From: Paenibacillus sp. D2_2
Lineage (GTDB): Bacteria; Bacillota; Bacilli; Paenibacillales; Paenibacillaceae
Reading direction: 5' to 3'
Length of the DNA: 64,000 nt
Assembly: GCF_031199965.1 (NCBI RefSeq)
Contig: NZ_CP133605.1
Coordinates: 4,372,501-4,436,500, forward strand
The stretch's first letter is position 1, and each line of letters opens with the position of its first letter. Below, piece after piece: positions 20,331 through 29,895 of this stretch. The notes under the pieces were generated by a model, which was not told where the DNA came from, did no database searches, and worked only from the letters and a program-made list of their open reading frames with translations. Both the position numbers and the translations under genes were made by a program.

Positions 20331-21083
20331 TTATTTATTTTGCTTCTTATCCAGCAGATCACGTACTGCTACACTCACCATGATCAGACCAACAACCGGC
20401 GGAACAAAGGAGTTGCTTGCTGGAGGCTGCTTCGCTTTGCGAATCTCTGGTGCATTGTCAGGGACGATTTTCTTCGTTACTTCGGCGCGCGGCTTAACCG
20501 GCTGCTCAGTAGAGAAGACAACCTTAACTCCCTTCTTAATGCCAAGCTCACGCAGCTTAGTGCGCACAACTCTGGCCAGAGGGTCCATATGAGTCTTGGA
20601 GATATCCGCGACTTGGAATTTCGTAGGATCCATCCGATTCGCCGCCCCCATACTGGACAAGACCGGGATGCCTCTCTTACGGCATTCAAGAATAAGATGG
20701 ATTTTATAAATAATTGTATCCGAAGCATCAAGCACATAATCGATATCGTATTTGAACAATTCCTCATAGGTTTCTTCCGTATAGAACATGTTCAAGGCGA
20801 TCGTTTCACATTCGGGATTAATCAATTTGACCCGCTCGCACATCAGATCGGCTTTATTTTGCCCAATCGTCGTTGTCAGCGCATGAATTTGCCTATTAAT
20901 GTTCGTTATATCAACAACATCCTTGTCGATCAGAATAATACGGCCTACTCCGGTCCGAGCCAGAGCTTCCACCGCCATCGAACCAACGCCACCGATCCCC
21001 AGCACCGCTACAGTACTATTTTTTAGAATATCCAGCCCTTCTGCTCCGATGGCCAGCTCTGTCCGTGAAAATTGATGAAGCAT
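20331..21083 (-). CDS. tcdA: tRNA threonylcarbamoyladenosine dehydratase
   Basis: 250 aa of the E1/MoeB/ThiF superfamily. It opens with FSRTELAIGAEGLDIL, has the nucleotide-binding motif GIGGVGSMAVEALARTGVG (about residues 31-49), and carries INRQIHALTTTIGQNKAD further on. TcdA cyclises t6A to ct6A in ANN-decoding tRNAs in an ATP-dependent step. The C-terminal FVPPVVGLIMVSVAVRDLL is typical of the YrvM/CsdL branch. Preceded by a GGGAGG SD. Confidence 0.95.
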   Translation of the reverse strand: MLHQFSRTELAIGAEGLDILKNSTVAVLGIGGVGSMAVEALARTGVGRIILIDKDVVDITNINRQIHALTTTIGQNKADLMCERVKLINPECETIALNMFYTEETYEELFKYDIDYVLDASDTIIYKIHLILECRKRGIPVLSSMGAANRMDPTKFQVADISKTHMDPLARVVRTKLRELGIKKGVKVVFSTEQPVKPRAEVTKKIVPDNAPEIRKAKQPPASNSFVPPVVGLIMVSVAVRDLLDKKQNK

Positions 21084-21249
21084 GATTCATATACCTCCCA
21101 TTAGCCCTGACGATAAATTCAATTTTCTGTATGCAAATTAGTAGAGGTTGTTTAAAAAGTCCCCCTTTTAAACACACACTAATATTAATAATAAATACAG
21201 AAGATTGTCTCGTTTGTCATCATATCATCCAGATGTATCTCTGCTCAAG

Positions 21250-21257
21250 ATTATACA
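21250..21257 (-). promoter_or_regulatory. Candidate extended -10 promoter of tcdA
   Basis: TGTATAAT on the minus strand, an extended -10 without a good -35, about 165 bp upstream of tcdA. The gap 21084-21443 otherwise holds a fragment of the repeat family 2 end (about 21142-21170) and the aspS terminator. Confidence 0.45.
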
Positions 21258-21355
21258 CCAGATTTACACAAATTACATTTAAACAATCAACTTAATGGGT
21301 ATTTTTCATAATGTCCGTATTCATAGTGACAAATTGAAGCGCTTGGGGATCTTTT

Positions 21356-21403
21356 ATAAAAAAGACCCTACCCCGCCCAAGCGGAGTAAGGTCCTTCTGT
21401 ATT
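21356..21403 (-). terminator. Terminator of the hisS-aspS operon
   Basis: On the minus strand AGGACCTTACTCCGC and GCGGGGTAGGGTCTT form a strong stem followed by TTTTTATAAAA, 40 bp beyond the aspS stop. Confidence 0.88.
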
Positions 21404-21443
21404 ATAAGCAAGCTAATCGGACAGATGTCCGAGTCTGCTATAT

Positions 21444-23221
21444 TTATTTTGCTGCTACAGGTGGCTTGGTAGCCACTTTGATGTGCAGTTGCTCCAATTG
21501 AGGAGTATCTACCTCGGACGGTGCGTTCATCAACAGATCGGTCGCGCTCGCCGTCTTAGGGAATGCAATCGTCTCACGCAGGTTGGAACGGCCAGACAAC
21601 AGCATAACCAGACGGTCGAAACCGAAGGCGATACCGCCATGTGGTGGAGTACCATACTCGAATGCATCCATCAGATATCCAAACTTGTCCTTAGCTTCTT
21701 CTGGGACAGGCCGATCGCGTTGAACATCTTCTCTTGAACATCGCGTTTGTAAATACGCATCGAACCGCCACCGACTTCATAGCCATTCAATACAAGGTCA
21801 TAGGCTTGAGCCAGAATCTTACCAGGGTCTGTATCGAACAGCTCCAGGTCTTCTTCGCGTGGACGAGTGAACGGATGGTGCTCCGCTACATAGCGCTTCT
21901 GTTCTTCATCCCAACCCAGCAGCGGGAAGTCAACTACCCAAGCGAATTTGAAGACATTGTCATCGATCAGGCCAAGATCACGTCCGATCTTCAGGCGGAG
22001 TGCGCCAAGCACATCGGCAACAACCTTCTTGTTATCTGCGGAGAAGAGCAGCAAGTCGCCTTCCTCAGCTCCAGTACGTTCTTTCAGCGTCTCGATTTCT
22101 TGCTCGCTCAAGAACTTAACGATAGGTCCACGGAACGTCCCTTCCTTCACCTGTACCCAAGCCAGACCCTTGGCGCCATAACGAGCCGCATATGGACCAA
22201 GATCATCGATATCTTTACGGCTCCAAGTTCCGCAGCCCTTCGCATTAAGAACTTTAACCTCTCCGCCCTTCTCAACAACGGAGTTGAATACCTTCACGCC
22301 GCTTGCAGCGACGATATCGCTAACGTCTACGAGTTCCAGACCAAAGCGAAGATCCGGCTTGTCCGAGCCGTATTTACCTATAGCATCGGCATAAGTAAGA
22401 CGTTGGAACGGAGTTTCAATGTCGATCCCCTTTGTTTCCTTGAACAGACGAACAACCAGCTTCTCCATCATTTCCAACAGCTCATCACGCGACAGGAAAG
22501 AGGTCTCAATGTCCACCTGAGTAAATTCTGGCTGGCGGTCAGCACGCAGATCCTCATCGCGGAAGCAGCGTGCAATTTGATAGTAACGCTCAACGCCACT
22601 TACCATAAGAAGCTGCTTGTACAACTGTGGAGATTGCGGCAAAGCGAAAAATTCACCCGGATGCACACGGCTAGGAACGAGATAGTCGCGCGCACCTTCC
22701 GGAGAGCTCTTCGTCAAGATTGGAGTCTCTACTTCGATGAAGTCTTCTCCATCGAGGAAGTCACGGAATACCTTGGCTGCCTTGGAGCGAAGCAAGAGCG
22801 TCTTCTGCATTTCAGGACGACGCAAATCTAAATAGCGATATTTCAGACGCAGTGATTCGTCCACTTCCACTCCATCTTCAATGAAGAACGGAGGTGTCTT
22901 CGCTGCGTTCAACACTTCGATCTCTGTAATTTGCACCTCGATGTCGCCGGTTGGCATATTCGAGTTGATTGTCTCAGCATCGCGCTTTACTACTTTACCG
23001 CTGACTGCAAGGACATATTCGCTGCGCACTCTGTCAGCAACCTTCAGCGCCTCACCGGAATAAGCTGGGTTGAATACGACTTGCACTAGACCGCTGCGGT
23101 CGCGTAGATCGATGAATAGTACGCCACCCAAGTCGCGACGGGTTTGAACCCAACCATTCAGCGTAACTGTTTCTCCAATGTTTGCGGCGCTAAGCGTTCC
23201 GCATTGATGAGTTCTTTTCAT
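21444..23221 (-). CDS. aspS: Aspartate--tRNA ligase (one frameshift)
   Basis: A class II synthetase. The OB-fold anticodon domain starts [37 protein letters not shown] (motif 2) follows, and [14 protein letters not shown] (motif 3) lies near the C-terminus. The frame breaks near 21690: one G added in tcccagaagaagct gives [21 protein letters not shown]. The restored length is about 592 aa with the bacterial-type GAD insertion. It follows hisS; a repeat element occupies the space between them. Confidence 0.95.
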
Positions 23222-23268
23222 GATATTATCTCCTTTTATACTTTTATGAGAAAAAGCTCACTTAAAGT

Positions 23269-23447
23269 GCGTGTTCAAAAAGGCCGGTTTTCAGCACCGA
23301 GAAGGTTGAATAAAGCTAGGGCCTGAGGAGCGGAGCGTACGTTTTGGGTACGTGAGTACCGGAAGGCCCGGCTGAATTCAAGATTCGATGTTGAATTTGC
23401 TTCCTGATTCACTTCGTGATCAAAAGCGGACTTTTGAACAACCTCTT
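23269..23447. repeat. Intergenic repeat family 2, copy 1 (MITE-like)
   Basis: A ~180-bp element between hisS and aspS, bounded by GTTCAAAAAGGCCGGTTTTC on the left and CAAAAGCGGACTTTTGAAC on the right. The core contains GAGGAGCGGAGCGTACG and GGCTGAATTCAAGATTCGATG, shared with copies at 25810-25986 (inverted) and 38081-38258. No coding capacity. Confidence 0.88.
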
Positions 23448-23466
23448 GAAGCTCTTGATCATTTCA

Positions 23467-24714
23467 TTACTTCTTCAATTCTTCAGCCAGATCGCTCAGC
23501 TTCACGATACGCTGTTCACCAGTCTCCATCGATTTCAACGTAATCTCACCGCGTTCCAGCTCGTCATCCCCGAGGATCGCAGTAAACTTAGCCTGCATTC
23601 GGTCTGCCGATTTCATCTGTGCCTTAATCTTGCGTCCCAGATAATCGCGGTCCGCTGAGATGCCTGCCTGACGCAGCTTGGCAAGTTGAATCGTAACCTC
23701 TTTGTCGGCTGCGTCGCCTAATGCCACGAGATAAATATCAAGCGGTCTGATCCCGCTGATTTCGATCTCCTGCTTCTCCAGAATTAGAGCAATACGCTCC
23801 AGACCGATCGCCATGCCGATACCCGGCTGATCTGGACCGCCCACTTCACTAACAAGTCCGTTATAGCGTCCGCCGCCGCCAATCGTATCGATCGCACCGA
23901 TTCCCTGAGCTTTATATTCAAACGCAGTGTGCGTGTAGTAGTCAAGCCCGCGCACGAGGCGAGGATTGATGACAAACTCAACCTCCATTGCGGTGAGTAA
24001 CTCCTGTACCTTAGCAAAATGCGTTGAGCACTCTTCATCCAAGCTCTCCAGAATGGAAGGAGCATTTACGAATTTCTCTTGATCCACCTTGCAGTCGAGA
24101 ACACGCAGTGGGTTGCGTTCCATCCGGGACTGACAGTCCTTGCAGAGCGTATCCTTCATTGGAGTAAGGAAATCGAGCAGAGTCTGACGATAAGCAGCAC
24201 GGCTCTCCGCATTTCCCACCGAGTTAATCTCCACCTTAACATCCTGAAGGCCGAGCTCACGGCAGAACTGATAACCAAGTGCCACTACTTCTGCATCTAT
24301 CGCCGGATCTGTCGCTCCGAACGCTTCAATACCGAATTGGTGGAATTGTCTTTGCCGTCCAGCTTGTGGACGCTCATAACGGAACATTGGTCCGATATAA
24401 TACAACTTGCTGACATTCGGTTCCCCGTACAGCTTGTTCTCAACATAGGCACGTACAACCCCGGCAGTGCCCTCCGGGCGTAGTGTCATGCTGCGATCTC
24501 CCTTGTCCGTGAAGGTGTACATTTCCTTCTCTACGACGTCTGTAGTCTCGCCAACACCACGTTCAAAGAGTGATGTTTGTTCAAATATCGGTGTACGAAC
24601 CTCTTTATAGTTGTAACGCCGACATACATCGCGTGCTTTATCCTCGATGAACTGCCATTTTTCCACCGTGCCTGGCAACAAATCCTGTGTACCTGTCGGT
24701 TTCTGAAAAGCCAT
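23467..24714 (-). CDS. hisS: Histidine--tRNA ligase
   Basis: 415 aa with no frameshift. It begins MAFQKPTGTQDLLPGTVEKW and shows motif 2 MFRYERPQAGRQRQFHQFG, the His-specific block LVRGLDYYTHTAFEY and motif 3 GIGMAIGLERI. It heads a hisS-aspS operon preceded by a T-box whose specifier reads as Asp, so both enzymes may respond to uncharged tRNA-Asp. Confidence 0.97.
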   Translation of the reverse strand: MAFQKPTGTQDLLPGTVEKWQFIEDKARDVCRRYNYKEVRTPIFEQTSLFERGVGETTDVVEKEMYTFTDKGDRSMTLRPEGTAGVVRAYVENKLYGEPNVSKLYYIGPMFRYERPQAGRQRQFHQFGIEAFGATDPAIDAEVVALGYQFCRELGLQDVKVEINSVGNAESRAAYRQTLLDFLTPMKDTLCKDCQSRMERNPLRVLDCKVDQEKFVNAPSILESLDEECSTHFAKVQELLTAMEVEFVINPRLVRGLDYYTHTAFEYKAQGIGAIDTIGGGGRYNGLVSEVGGPDQPGIGMAIGLERIALILEKQEIEISGIRPLDIYLVALGDAADKEVTIQLAKLRQAGISADRDYLGRKIKAQMKSADRMQAKFTAILGDDELERGEITLKSMETGEQRIVKLSDLAEELKK

Positions 24715-25180
24715 AATATCGATCCTCCATCGTTATGAATTACTCGAAAATAAAAAAACTCCGCCCCTGTTATCTATAACAGGGACGAGAGATTATATTT
24801 TCATATCACCCGTGGTACCACCCACATTCCGAATACGTGCAAGAGAATTCGTTCTCTGTATACTGCACTTATGTACTGTATACATACAATCTCGCCAGCA
24901 TTCGCTTCATACGGTTAACGCCCGTTAACGCTGCACGTCTACTAAGCATTCTGCGCAATTACAATTGCAAATGCCTTTCGTCGCCAGTTCTCGGGGAAGT
25001 CCTTCCTTCAATCATCAACCAGAATCCTTCCAGCCAGCTGCTTCAATTGCAGTCACAGCGGTGATGCCGCCATACAGCATATTGAACAGTCAGGGATTCC
25101 TCTCTGCGGTTGTGGGGCTGAAGTACTCGTCCCGTCATCAAATCACTATAGATGTTGCTTATACTCAAACTAATATATAT
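24715..25180 (-). promoter_or_regulatory. T-box riboswitch of hisS-aspS, Asp-type (GAC) specifier
   Basis: On the minus strand the T-box core GGGTGGTACCACGGGTG is at about 24824-24808. A terminator hairpin CCCTGTTA/TAACAGGG follows at 24785-24764, with TTTTTTT. In stem I, GGGA-CGAGTA-CTTCA (25133-25120) pairs with TGAAG-GAAGGACT-TCCC, placing GAC (25001-24999) at the specifier position after GAAG, as GAAA precedes GCU in the alaS leader. The leader is about 465 nt. Confidence 0.9.
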
Positions 25181-25186
25181 TTTTTG

Positions 25187-25215
25187 ATTTTAAGTAACTA
25201 ATGCGACAAAGTCAA
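25187..25215 (-). promoter_or_regulatory. Sigma-A promoter of hisS-aspS
   Basis: TTGACT (25215-25210) and TAAAAT (25192-25187) are separated by 17 bp on the minus strand, placing the transcript start at the 5' end of the T-box leader. Confidence 0.8.
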
Positions 25216-25228
25216 GCCCCAGATAAAA

Positions 25229-25258
25229 GAAAAAAACCTGTTACCAACGGGGTACAGG
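25229..25258 (-). terminator. Terminator of the upstream minus-strand gene
   Basis: On the minus strand ACCTGTACC and GGTAACAGGT pair and are followed by TTTTTTTC. It ends transcription of the gene at 25355-25792 before the hisS promoter. Confidence 0.82.
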
Positions 25259-25354
25259 TCCAAAAGGTATATATTAAAAAGGGGGTCATGTCTTTATTAT
25301 AAACAGGCTATGTTAAAGGACTGTGAAGCTAATGTTACAGTTAGATTACAAAGA

Positions 25355-25792
25355 TCAGATATCAGTCGATTCAATATAAGCGCCCAAAGACCGCAATTTA
25401 TGAACGATGTTCTCATACTGGTCATCGCTTACTTTAGTGCTGAGCGTATATTGGAACCGGTCCATCTCACCTGCTGCTACGTCATCCAGCGCATCATCTC
25501 TGACCGTATTTTCCTGATCAGCATCTATTTCATTCTGACCCCCTCGTACTTCCCCATCCTCCATGTCAACGAGATGGTACAATCCTTGCGCAGACAATGT
25601 CGCCGGACCAGTTCCAACTATAAATCCATTGTTGCTCATCGGATAGAAGGCAAGTGCAGTCAAATCGCTGCGAGCTATTGAGTCGGACAATCGCCCAACC
25701 TCAACGTCATCGGCTTGAAAAGCCATCAAGCTTGCTCTGGCGCCTTCAGCCTCATCCTCATTACGGAAATAAGCTTGTAGATACTTGGACAT
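25355..25792 (-). CDS. Acidic cytosolic protein, function unknown
   Basis: 145 aa from ATG 25792, which AGGGAGTGATTAAG precedes; the frame runs ten codons further up into repeat DNA, so I exclude that part. The start MSKYLQAYFRNEDEAEGARA, a GFIVGTG block and the end LRSLGAYIESTDI suggest two small alpha/beta halves joined by an acidic linker, vaguely like general stress 17M-type domains. I do not recognise it firmly. A repeat family 2 copy begins about 18 bp upstream and should form its 5' leader. Confidence 0.65.
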   Translation of the reverse strand: MSKYLQAYFRNEDEAEGARASLMAFQADDVEVGRLSDSIARSDLTALAFYPMSNNGFIVGTGPATLSAQGLYHLVDMEDGEVRGGQNEIDADQENTVRDDALDDVAAGEMDRFQYTLSTKVSDDQYENIVHKLRSLGAYIESTDI

Positions 25793-25809
25793 CTTAATCA
25801 CTCCCTTAT

Positions 25810-25986
25810 AGAGGTTGTTCAAAAAGTCCGCTTTTGATCACGAAGTGAATCAGGAAGTCAGTTCGGCTTCAAATCTTGAATTCAGCCGGGACTTCCGGTG
25901 CTCACGTACAACTACGTACGCTCCGCTCCTCAGTCCCTAGCTTCATCCAACCTTCTCGGTGCTGAAAACCGAATTTTTTGAACTCA
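25810..25986. repeat. Intergenic repeat family 2, copy 2 (MITE-like)
   Basis: AGAGGTTGTTCAAAAAGTCC opens the element and CGAATTTTTTGAAC closes it. The interior is the reverse complement of the copies at 23269-23447 and 38081-38258, including CGTACGCTCCGCTCCTCAG. It abuts the ribosome binding site of the gene at 25792. Confidence 0.88.
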
Positions 25987-26021
25987 AATTTTATGAAGAA
26001 GATATGATCTTGCATTTCTGC

Positions 26022-26183
26022 TTAACGACGTGGCAAATATTCTCTTGAAGGTCGGGATTCCCGCAAAGATTCGAACTCATCCTTCTGCCCGGACTTCGCC
26101 AGCATTCCAGCCTCACCACTGCCACCCGCCGGGATGAGCGAGAGGCTCTGCCATACTTTTGATTTTAAGGATTGGCGCATAAC
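26022..26183 (-). CDS. Possible small protein, unrecognised
   Basis: 53 codons starting MRQSLKSKVWQSLSLIPAGG, with AGGGAG ten bases before the ATG at 26183. It is rich in Arg, Ser and Glu and ends in PSREYLPRR. No family is recognised and no terminator follows. It occupies the otherwise empty 25987-26343 stretch and may be chance. Confidence 0.3.
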   Translation of the reverse strand, partial: VMRQSLKSKVWQSLSLIPAGGSGEAGMLAKSGQKDEFESLRESRPSREYLPRR

Positions 26184-26343
26184 AAATAGGCTCCCTCTCT
26201 GAACATCTTCTATGCGGCAAATGCTTGTCCAAAAAGTCATCATGATCGAACCAATCTCGATGACTTTATTGAACTCTTTACATAGAAGGGTATCCAGTGA
26301 AGAAGCCCTTTATCCGTGATATATAGCAGTAATCAATAATCGA

Positions 26344-26789
26344 TCAAACGTTAGGGCTGTCCAGCACAATCGTAACAGGTCCCCAGTTTGTCAGAGCAAC
26401 GTCCATGTTGGCTCCGAATTGGCCGGCTTCTACCACAAGCCCTTTCTCCCGTAACATCTCATTGAAGCAGTTATAGAGTGGCTCGGCTTGCTCTGGTCTG
26501 GCTGCAGCAATGAAGCTTGGACGCTTACCCTTGCGACAATCCCCATATAGCGTGAACTGTGAGACCGATAAGATCGCTCCCCGATATCTGTCACGCTAAG
26601 ATTCATTTTGCCTTCTTCGTCTTCAAAAATCCGCAATCCAGCAATCTTCTCAGCAAGATAAGCGGCTTCTTTCTCGGTATCCTCATGCGTAATTCCGACG
26701 AGCAGCATAAGGCCTTGCCCAATGGAGCCTATTACCTCACCTTGTACCGTAACATTAGCTTCTTTACACCTTTGTAGGACGACTTTCAT
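26344..26789 (-). CDS. dtd: D-aminoacyl-tRNA deacylase (one frameshift)
   Basis: About 148 aa after repair. The N-terminus [19 protein letters not shown] is typical of DTD. The frame breaks near 26580 in GGGG; one added G restores [20 protein letters not shown], which contains the SQFTL active-site motif. The C-terminal [14 protein letters not shown] carries the Gly-Pro motif used for chiral proofreading. It hydrolyses D-amino acids from tRNA. It lies 30 bp after relA on the same strand, as in B. subtilis. Confidence 0.94.
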
Positions 26790-26819
26790 TTTTGCATTAA
26801 CTCCGTTCTCATGTAAATG

Positions 26820-28997
26820 CTATTGCATGATCCGATGCACTGTATAGACATCCTTCACTCGTTTGATCTTCTCGACGACGGACTGCAAATGATCCGTATT
26901 CCGAATAAGGATCGTCATATGAACCTGCGCCATTTTATTTTTATCCGAACGCCCCGACACCGCGGAAATGTTCGTCTTGCTCTCCGATACGGCTTGAAGT
27001 ACTTCATTAAGGAAGTTACGCCGATCATGGCCGGTTATCTCGATATCAACACTATAGTTGGCTTCGATCGCTCCAACCCATTCAACATCAATAATACGCG
27101 CTGCCTCTTCGCCTTCTCCGTCATGAGGAATATTCGGACAGTCGCTGCGATGGACAGACACGCCCCTACCTCGGGTAATGTAACCAACGATTTCATCGCC
27201 CGGAACCGGATTGCAGCATCTGGCGAAGCGAACTAGCAAGTTGTCGATTCCCTTTACGACAACGCCATTCGTTGGACGAGGCTTGCGCGCCTCCGTACTT
27301 GGCTTCACTTCTTTTATCTCTGAAGTAAGCTCGATGGAATTGCTCTCTTCCTGCTCCTTACGCAGCTTCTCCGTCAGCTTGGTGCATATTTGCGCTGCCG
27401 TAATACCGCCAAATCCGATCGCCGATAGCATATCATCGATATCATTGAACGAGAATTTCTTCGCGGCATCCAGCATTTTATCGTCAGTCATCCATAGCGA
27501 TGAATCGATCCCTGCGCGCTTCAGTTCGCGTTCAATCAATTCGCGCCCTTTTTCAATATTTTCCTCGCGCTTCTCTTTCTTGAACCACTGCTTAATTTTA
27601 CTCCGAGCATGAGAGGATTGTGCGATTTTCAGCCAATCCTGGCTAGGTCCATAAGAATGCTTCGAGGTTAATATCTCAACAATATCCCCTGTCTTGAGCT
27701 GACAATCCAGAGGAACAATCCGTCCATTCACCTTGGCCCCGATCGTTCGATTGCCGACCTCGGTATGAATGCGATACGCAAAATCGAGCGGAACCGAACC
27801 TACAGGCAGTTCGATGACCTCTCCGGAAGGCGTGAATACGAATACCAAGTCAGTAAAGAAGTCCATTTTGAGCGATTCCACGAACTCTGACGCATCCTTA
27901 GCTTCATGCTGCAGCTCAAGGATTTCATTAAAGAACGTCATTTTGTTCTCTGGACCACCCTTATAGCTACCTTCCTTATAGGCCCAGTGCGCCGCGATCC
28001 CGTACTCTGCTGTACGGTGCATTTCCCAAGTACGGATTTGTACTTCTGTCGGCTCGCCATTCGGTCCAACCACAGTCGTGTGGAGGGATTGATACATATT
28101 CGCCTTAGGCATGGCAATATAATCTTTGAATCGTCCAGGCATCGGCTTCCATAACGTATGGATAATTCCAAGGGTTGCGTAACAATCCTTAATATTGTTA
28201 ACGATAATACGAATGGCAAGCAAATCATAAATTTCATTAAATTGCTTGTTCTTCATCGTCATTTTATTATAGACACTATAGATATGCTTAGGACGACCTG
28301 ATAGATCAGCTTCTACTCCCATTTCCTCCAGCTTCTCTTTAATCCGCCCGATCACATTCGCAATATATTCTTCTCGCTCTGCCCGTTTTTTGCGCATTAA
28401 ATTAGCAATCCGGTAATACTGCTGAGGATTCAAATAACGAAGTGCAATATCTTCCATTTCCCATTTAATCGCAGAAATACCGAGCCGATTTGCTATTGGA
28501 CAGAAAATTTCCAGTGTTTCATAAGCTATACGCCGCTGGCTCTCTTCAGATTGATATTTCAAGGTCCGCATATTATGAAGGCGGTCAGCAAGCTTAATTA
28601 CAATGACGCGAATATCCTGCGCCATTGCTATAAACATTTTTCGATAATTCTCATTTTGTTGCTCTTCCTTGGAACGGAACTTAATCCGCTCGAGCTTGGT
28701 TAGACCATCAACCAACAAGGCGCACTCCATGCCAAATTGATTCTCGATCTCCTTCAAGGAGACGGTAGTATCCTCTACCACATCATGAAGAAGCGCTGCA
28801 ATAATGGACAAAACGTCCATCTGCATGCTTACGACGATTTCCGCTACCGCCAAAGGATGTTGGATATACGGTTCTCCGGATTTACGCACTTGGCCGTGAT
28901 GGGCCTGGTCTGCGAAGTCATACGCCTCCCGGATACGAGGAAGATCCGGTTCTTTTATATAGGCAGACGCCTTTTCAAGTAATCGCTCTATGCCCAT
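26820..28997 (-). CDS. relA: Bifunctional (p)ppGpp synthetase/hydrolase
   Basis: 725 aa long RSH protein. The HD hydrolase domain shows HHGQVRKSGEPYIQHPLAV and HDVVEDT (about residues 34-80). The synthetase domain has GRFKDYIAMPKANMYQSLHTT (about residue 295). TGS (VFTPSGEVIELP), a zinc-finger-like CCNPVPGDEIVGYITRGRG and a C-terminal ACT domain follow. Hydrolase residues HD and ED are intact, so it should both make and degrade the alarmone. The gap 28998-29294 to the divergent gene shows no clear promoter. Confidence 0.97.
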   Translation of the reverse strand: MGIERLLEKASAYIKEPDLPRIREAYDFADQAHHGQVRKSGEPYIQHPLAVAEIVVSMQMDVLSIIAALLHDVVEDTTVSLKEIENQFGMECALLVDGLTKLERIKFRSKEEQQNENYRKMFIAMAQDIRVIVIKLADRLHNMRTLKYQSEESQRRIAYETLEIFCPIANRLGISAIKWEMEDIALRYLNPQQYYRIANLMRKKRAEREEYIANVIGRIKEKLEEMGVEADLSGRPKHIYSVYNKMTMKNKQFNEIYDLLAIRIIVNNIKDCYATLGIIHTLWKPMPGRFKDYIAMPKANMYQSLHTTVVGPNGEPTEVQIRTWEMHRTAEYGIAAHWAYKEGSYKGGPENKMTFFNEILELQHEAKDASEFVESLKMDFFTDLVFVFTPSGEVIELPVGSVPLDFAYRIHTEVGNRTIGAKVNGRIVPLDCQLKTGDIVEILTSKHSYGPSQDWLKIAQSSHARSKIKQWFKKEKREENIEKGRELIERELKRAGIDSSLWMTDDKMLDAAKKFSFNDIDDMLSAIGFGGITAAQICTKLTEKLRKEQEESNSIELTSEIKEVKPSTEARKPRPTNGVVVKGIDNLLVRFARCCNPVPGDEIVGYITRGRGVSVHRSDCPNIPHDGEGEEAARIIDVEWVGAIEANYSVDIEITGHDRRNFLNEVLQAVSESKTNISAVSGRSDKNKMAQVHMTILIRNTDHLQSVVEKIKRVKDVYTVHRIMQ

Positions 28998-29294
28998 TTA
29001 ATCCTGTCCGAGTCCTTTCTATATATCAATCTAGATTGAGATTTGTATGTTAGAGGGCACTATACCCCCAGTTTTGATTTCCTATAATTATGCCTCTTAC
29101 ATACACTGCCGTCAACTATTGTGTCTTGATTTTGAACAGCTATTAGAGAGAGGAGAGGAATCTGTCCGACAGGTTTCAACTAATTTCCCGTATATTTGAA
29201 AATAATGTTTCATTCTTGAGAGGAATTATCCACCAACTGACGAATATCCATATAACAGAAAATTTCAATTTTATTTAGGAGGAATCCCATTCTT

Positions 29295-29642
29295 ATGAAC
29301 AATCCGAATGTCGATCCATCCTCGACCGGGATAGACCCCAAAGTGGCCGGTCTTCTATGTTATGTATTCTCTTTTGTATCAGGCATCATCTTCCTAGTTA
29401 TCGAGAAAAGAAGCTCTTTTGTTAAGTTTCACGCAGCCCAATCTCTCATCGTCTTTGGTGCTTTAACGCTAATCAATATTATTCTAGGCTTCATTCCGAT
29501 CATCGGGACAATCATCTCGTTTATTCTCGTGCCGCTCTCTTTTGTACTATGGATCGTGCTTATGTTGCTTGCCTTGCAAGGTAAGCAGACGAAGCTGCCA
29601 ATCATCGGCGATTACGCCGAACAACTAAGCAGAAGCTTCTAA
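29295..29642 (+). CDS. DUF4870 (Tic20-like) membrane protein
   Basis: 115 aa with three membrane segments after a short polar N-terminus: KVAGLLCYVFSFVSGIIFLV, then VKFHAAQSLIVFGALTLIN, then FILVPLSFVLWIVLMLLAL. The motif EKRSSFVKFHAAQSL is diagnostic of DUF4870. Function is unknown. AGGAGGAAT precedes the ATG. It lies between the divergent relA and uraA. Confidence 0.85.
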   Translation: MNNPNVDPSSTGIDPKVAGLLCYVFSFVSGIIFLVIEKRSSFVKFHAAQSLIVFGALTLINIILGFIPIIGTIISFILVPLSFVLWIVLMLLALQGKQTKLPIIGDYAEQLSRSF

Positions 29643-29820
29643 AGGGTTAATCATTCACTTATAGAGAAATTCTAATGATGGTACCTTGGGTCCGGATTTG
29701 CAGCAATGCATACACCGGGCCTTTTTGGCATCCGCGCTTCATATCAACTCCAAGGATGATTGTGTAGATTCAACTTTACTCAGGTTTTCTGAAAAGACCG
29801 ATAGCGGGTTAAATTTATTG

Positions 29821-29849
29821 TTGAAAAATGTTGAGATTGTCCTTATCAT
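29821..29849 (+). promoter_or_regulatory. Candidate sigma-A promoter of uraA
   Basis: TTGAAA (29821-29826), 17-bp spacer, TATCAT (29844-29849), 46 bp before the start codon. I see no PyrR-type attenuator in the short leader. Confidence 0.6.
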
Positions 29850-29895
29850 ATTAGGGATGTCTAAGAACGTTAAAATAATAGAGGAGTGACCCTGC

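Noticed and set aside
21444..23221. aspS as two overlapping genes
   Set aside because: The 228-bp downstream piece contains motif 3 of AspRS and joins in frame after adding one G near 21690.
29686..29889. 67-codon frame upstream of uraA
   Set aside because: No ribosome binding site and no recognisable family; it overlaps the likely uraA promoter.
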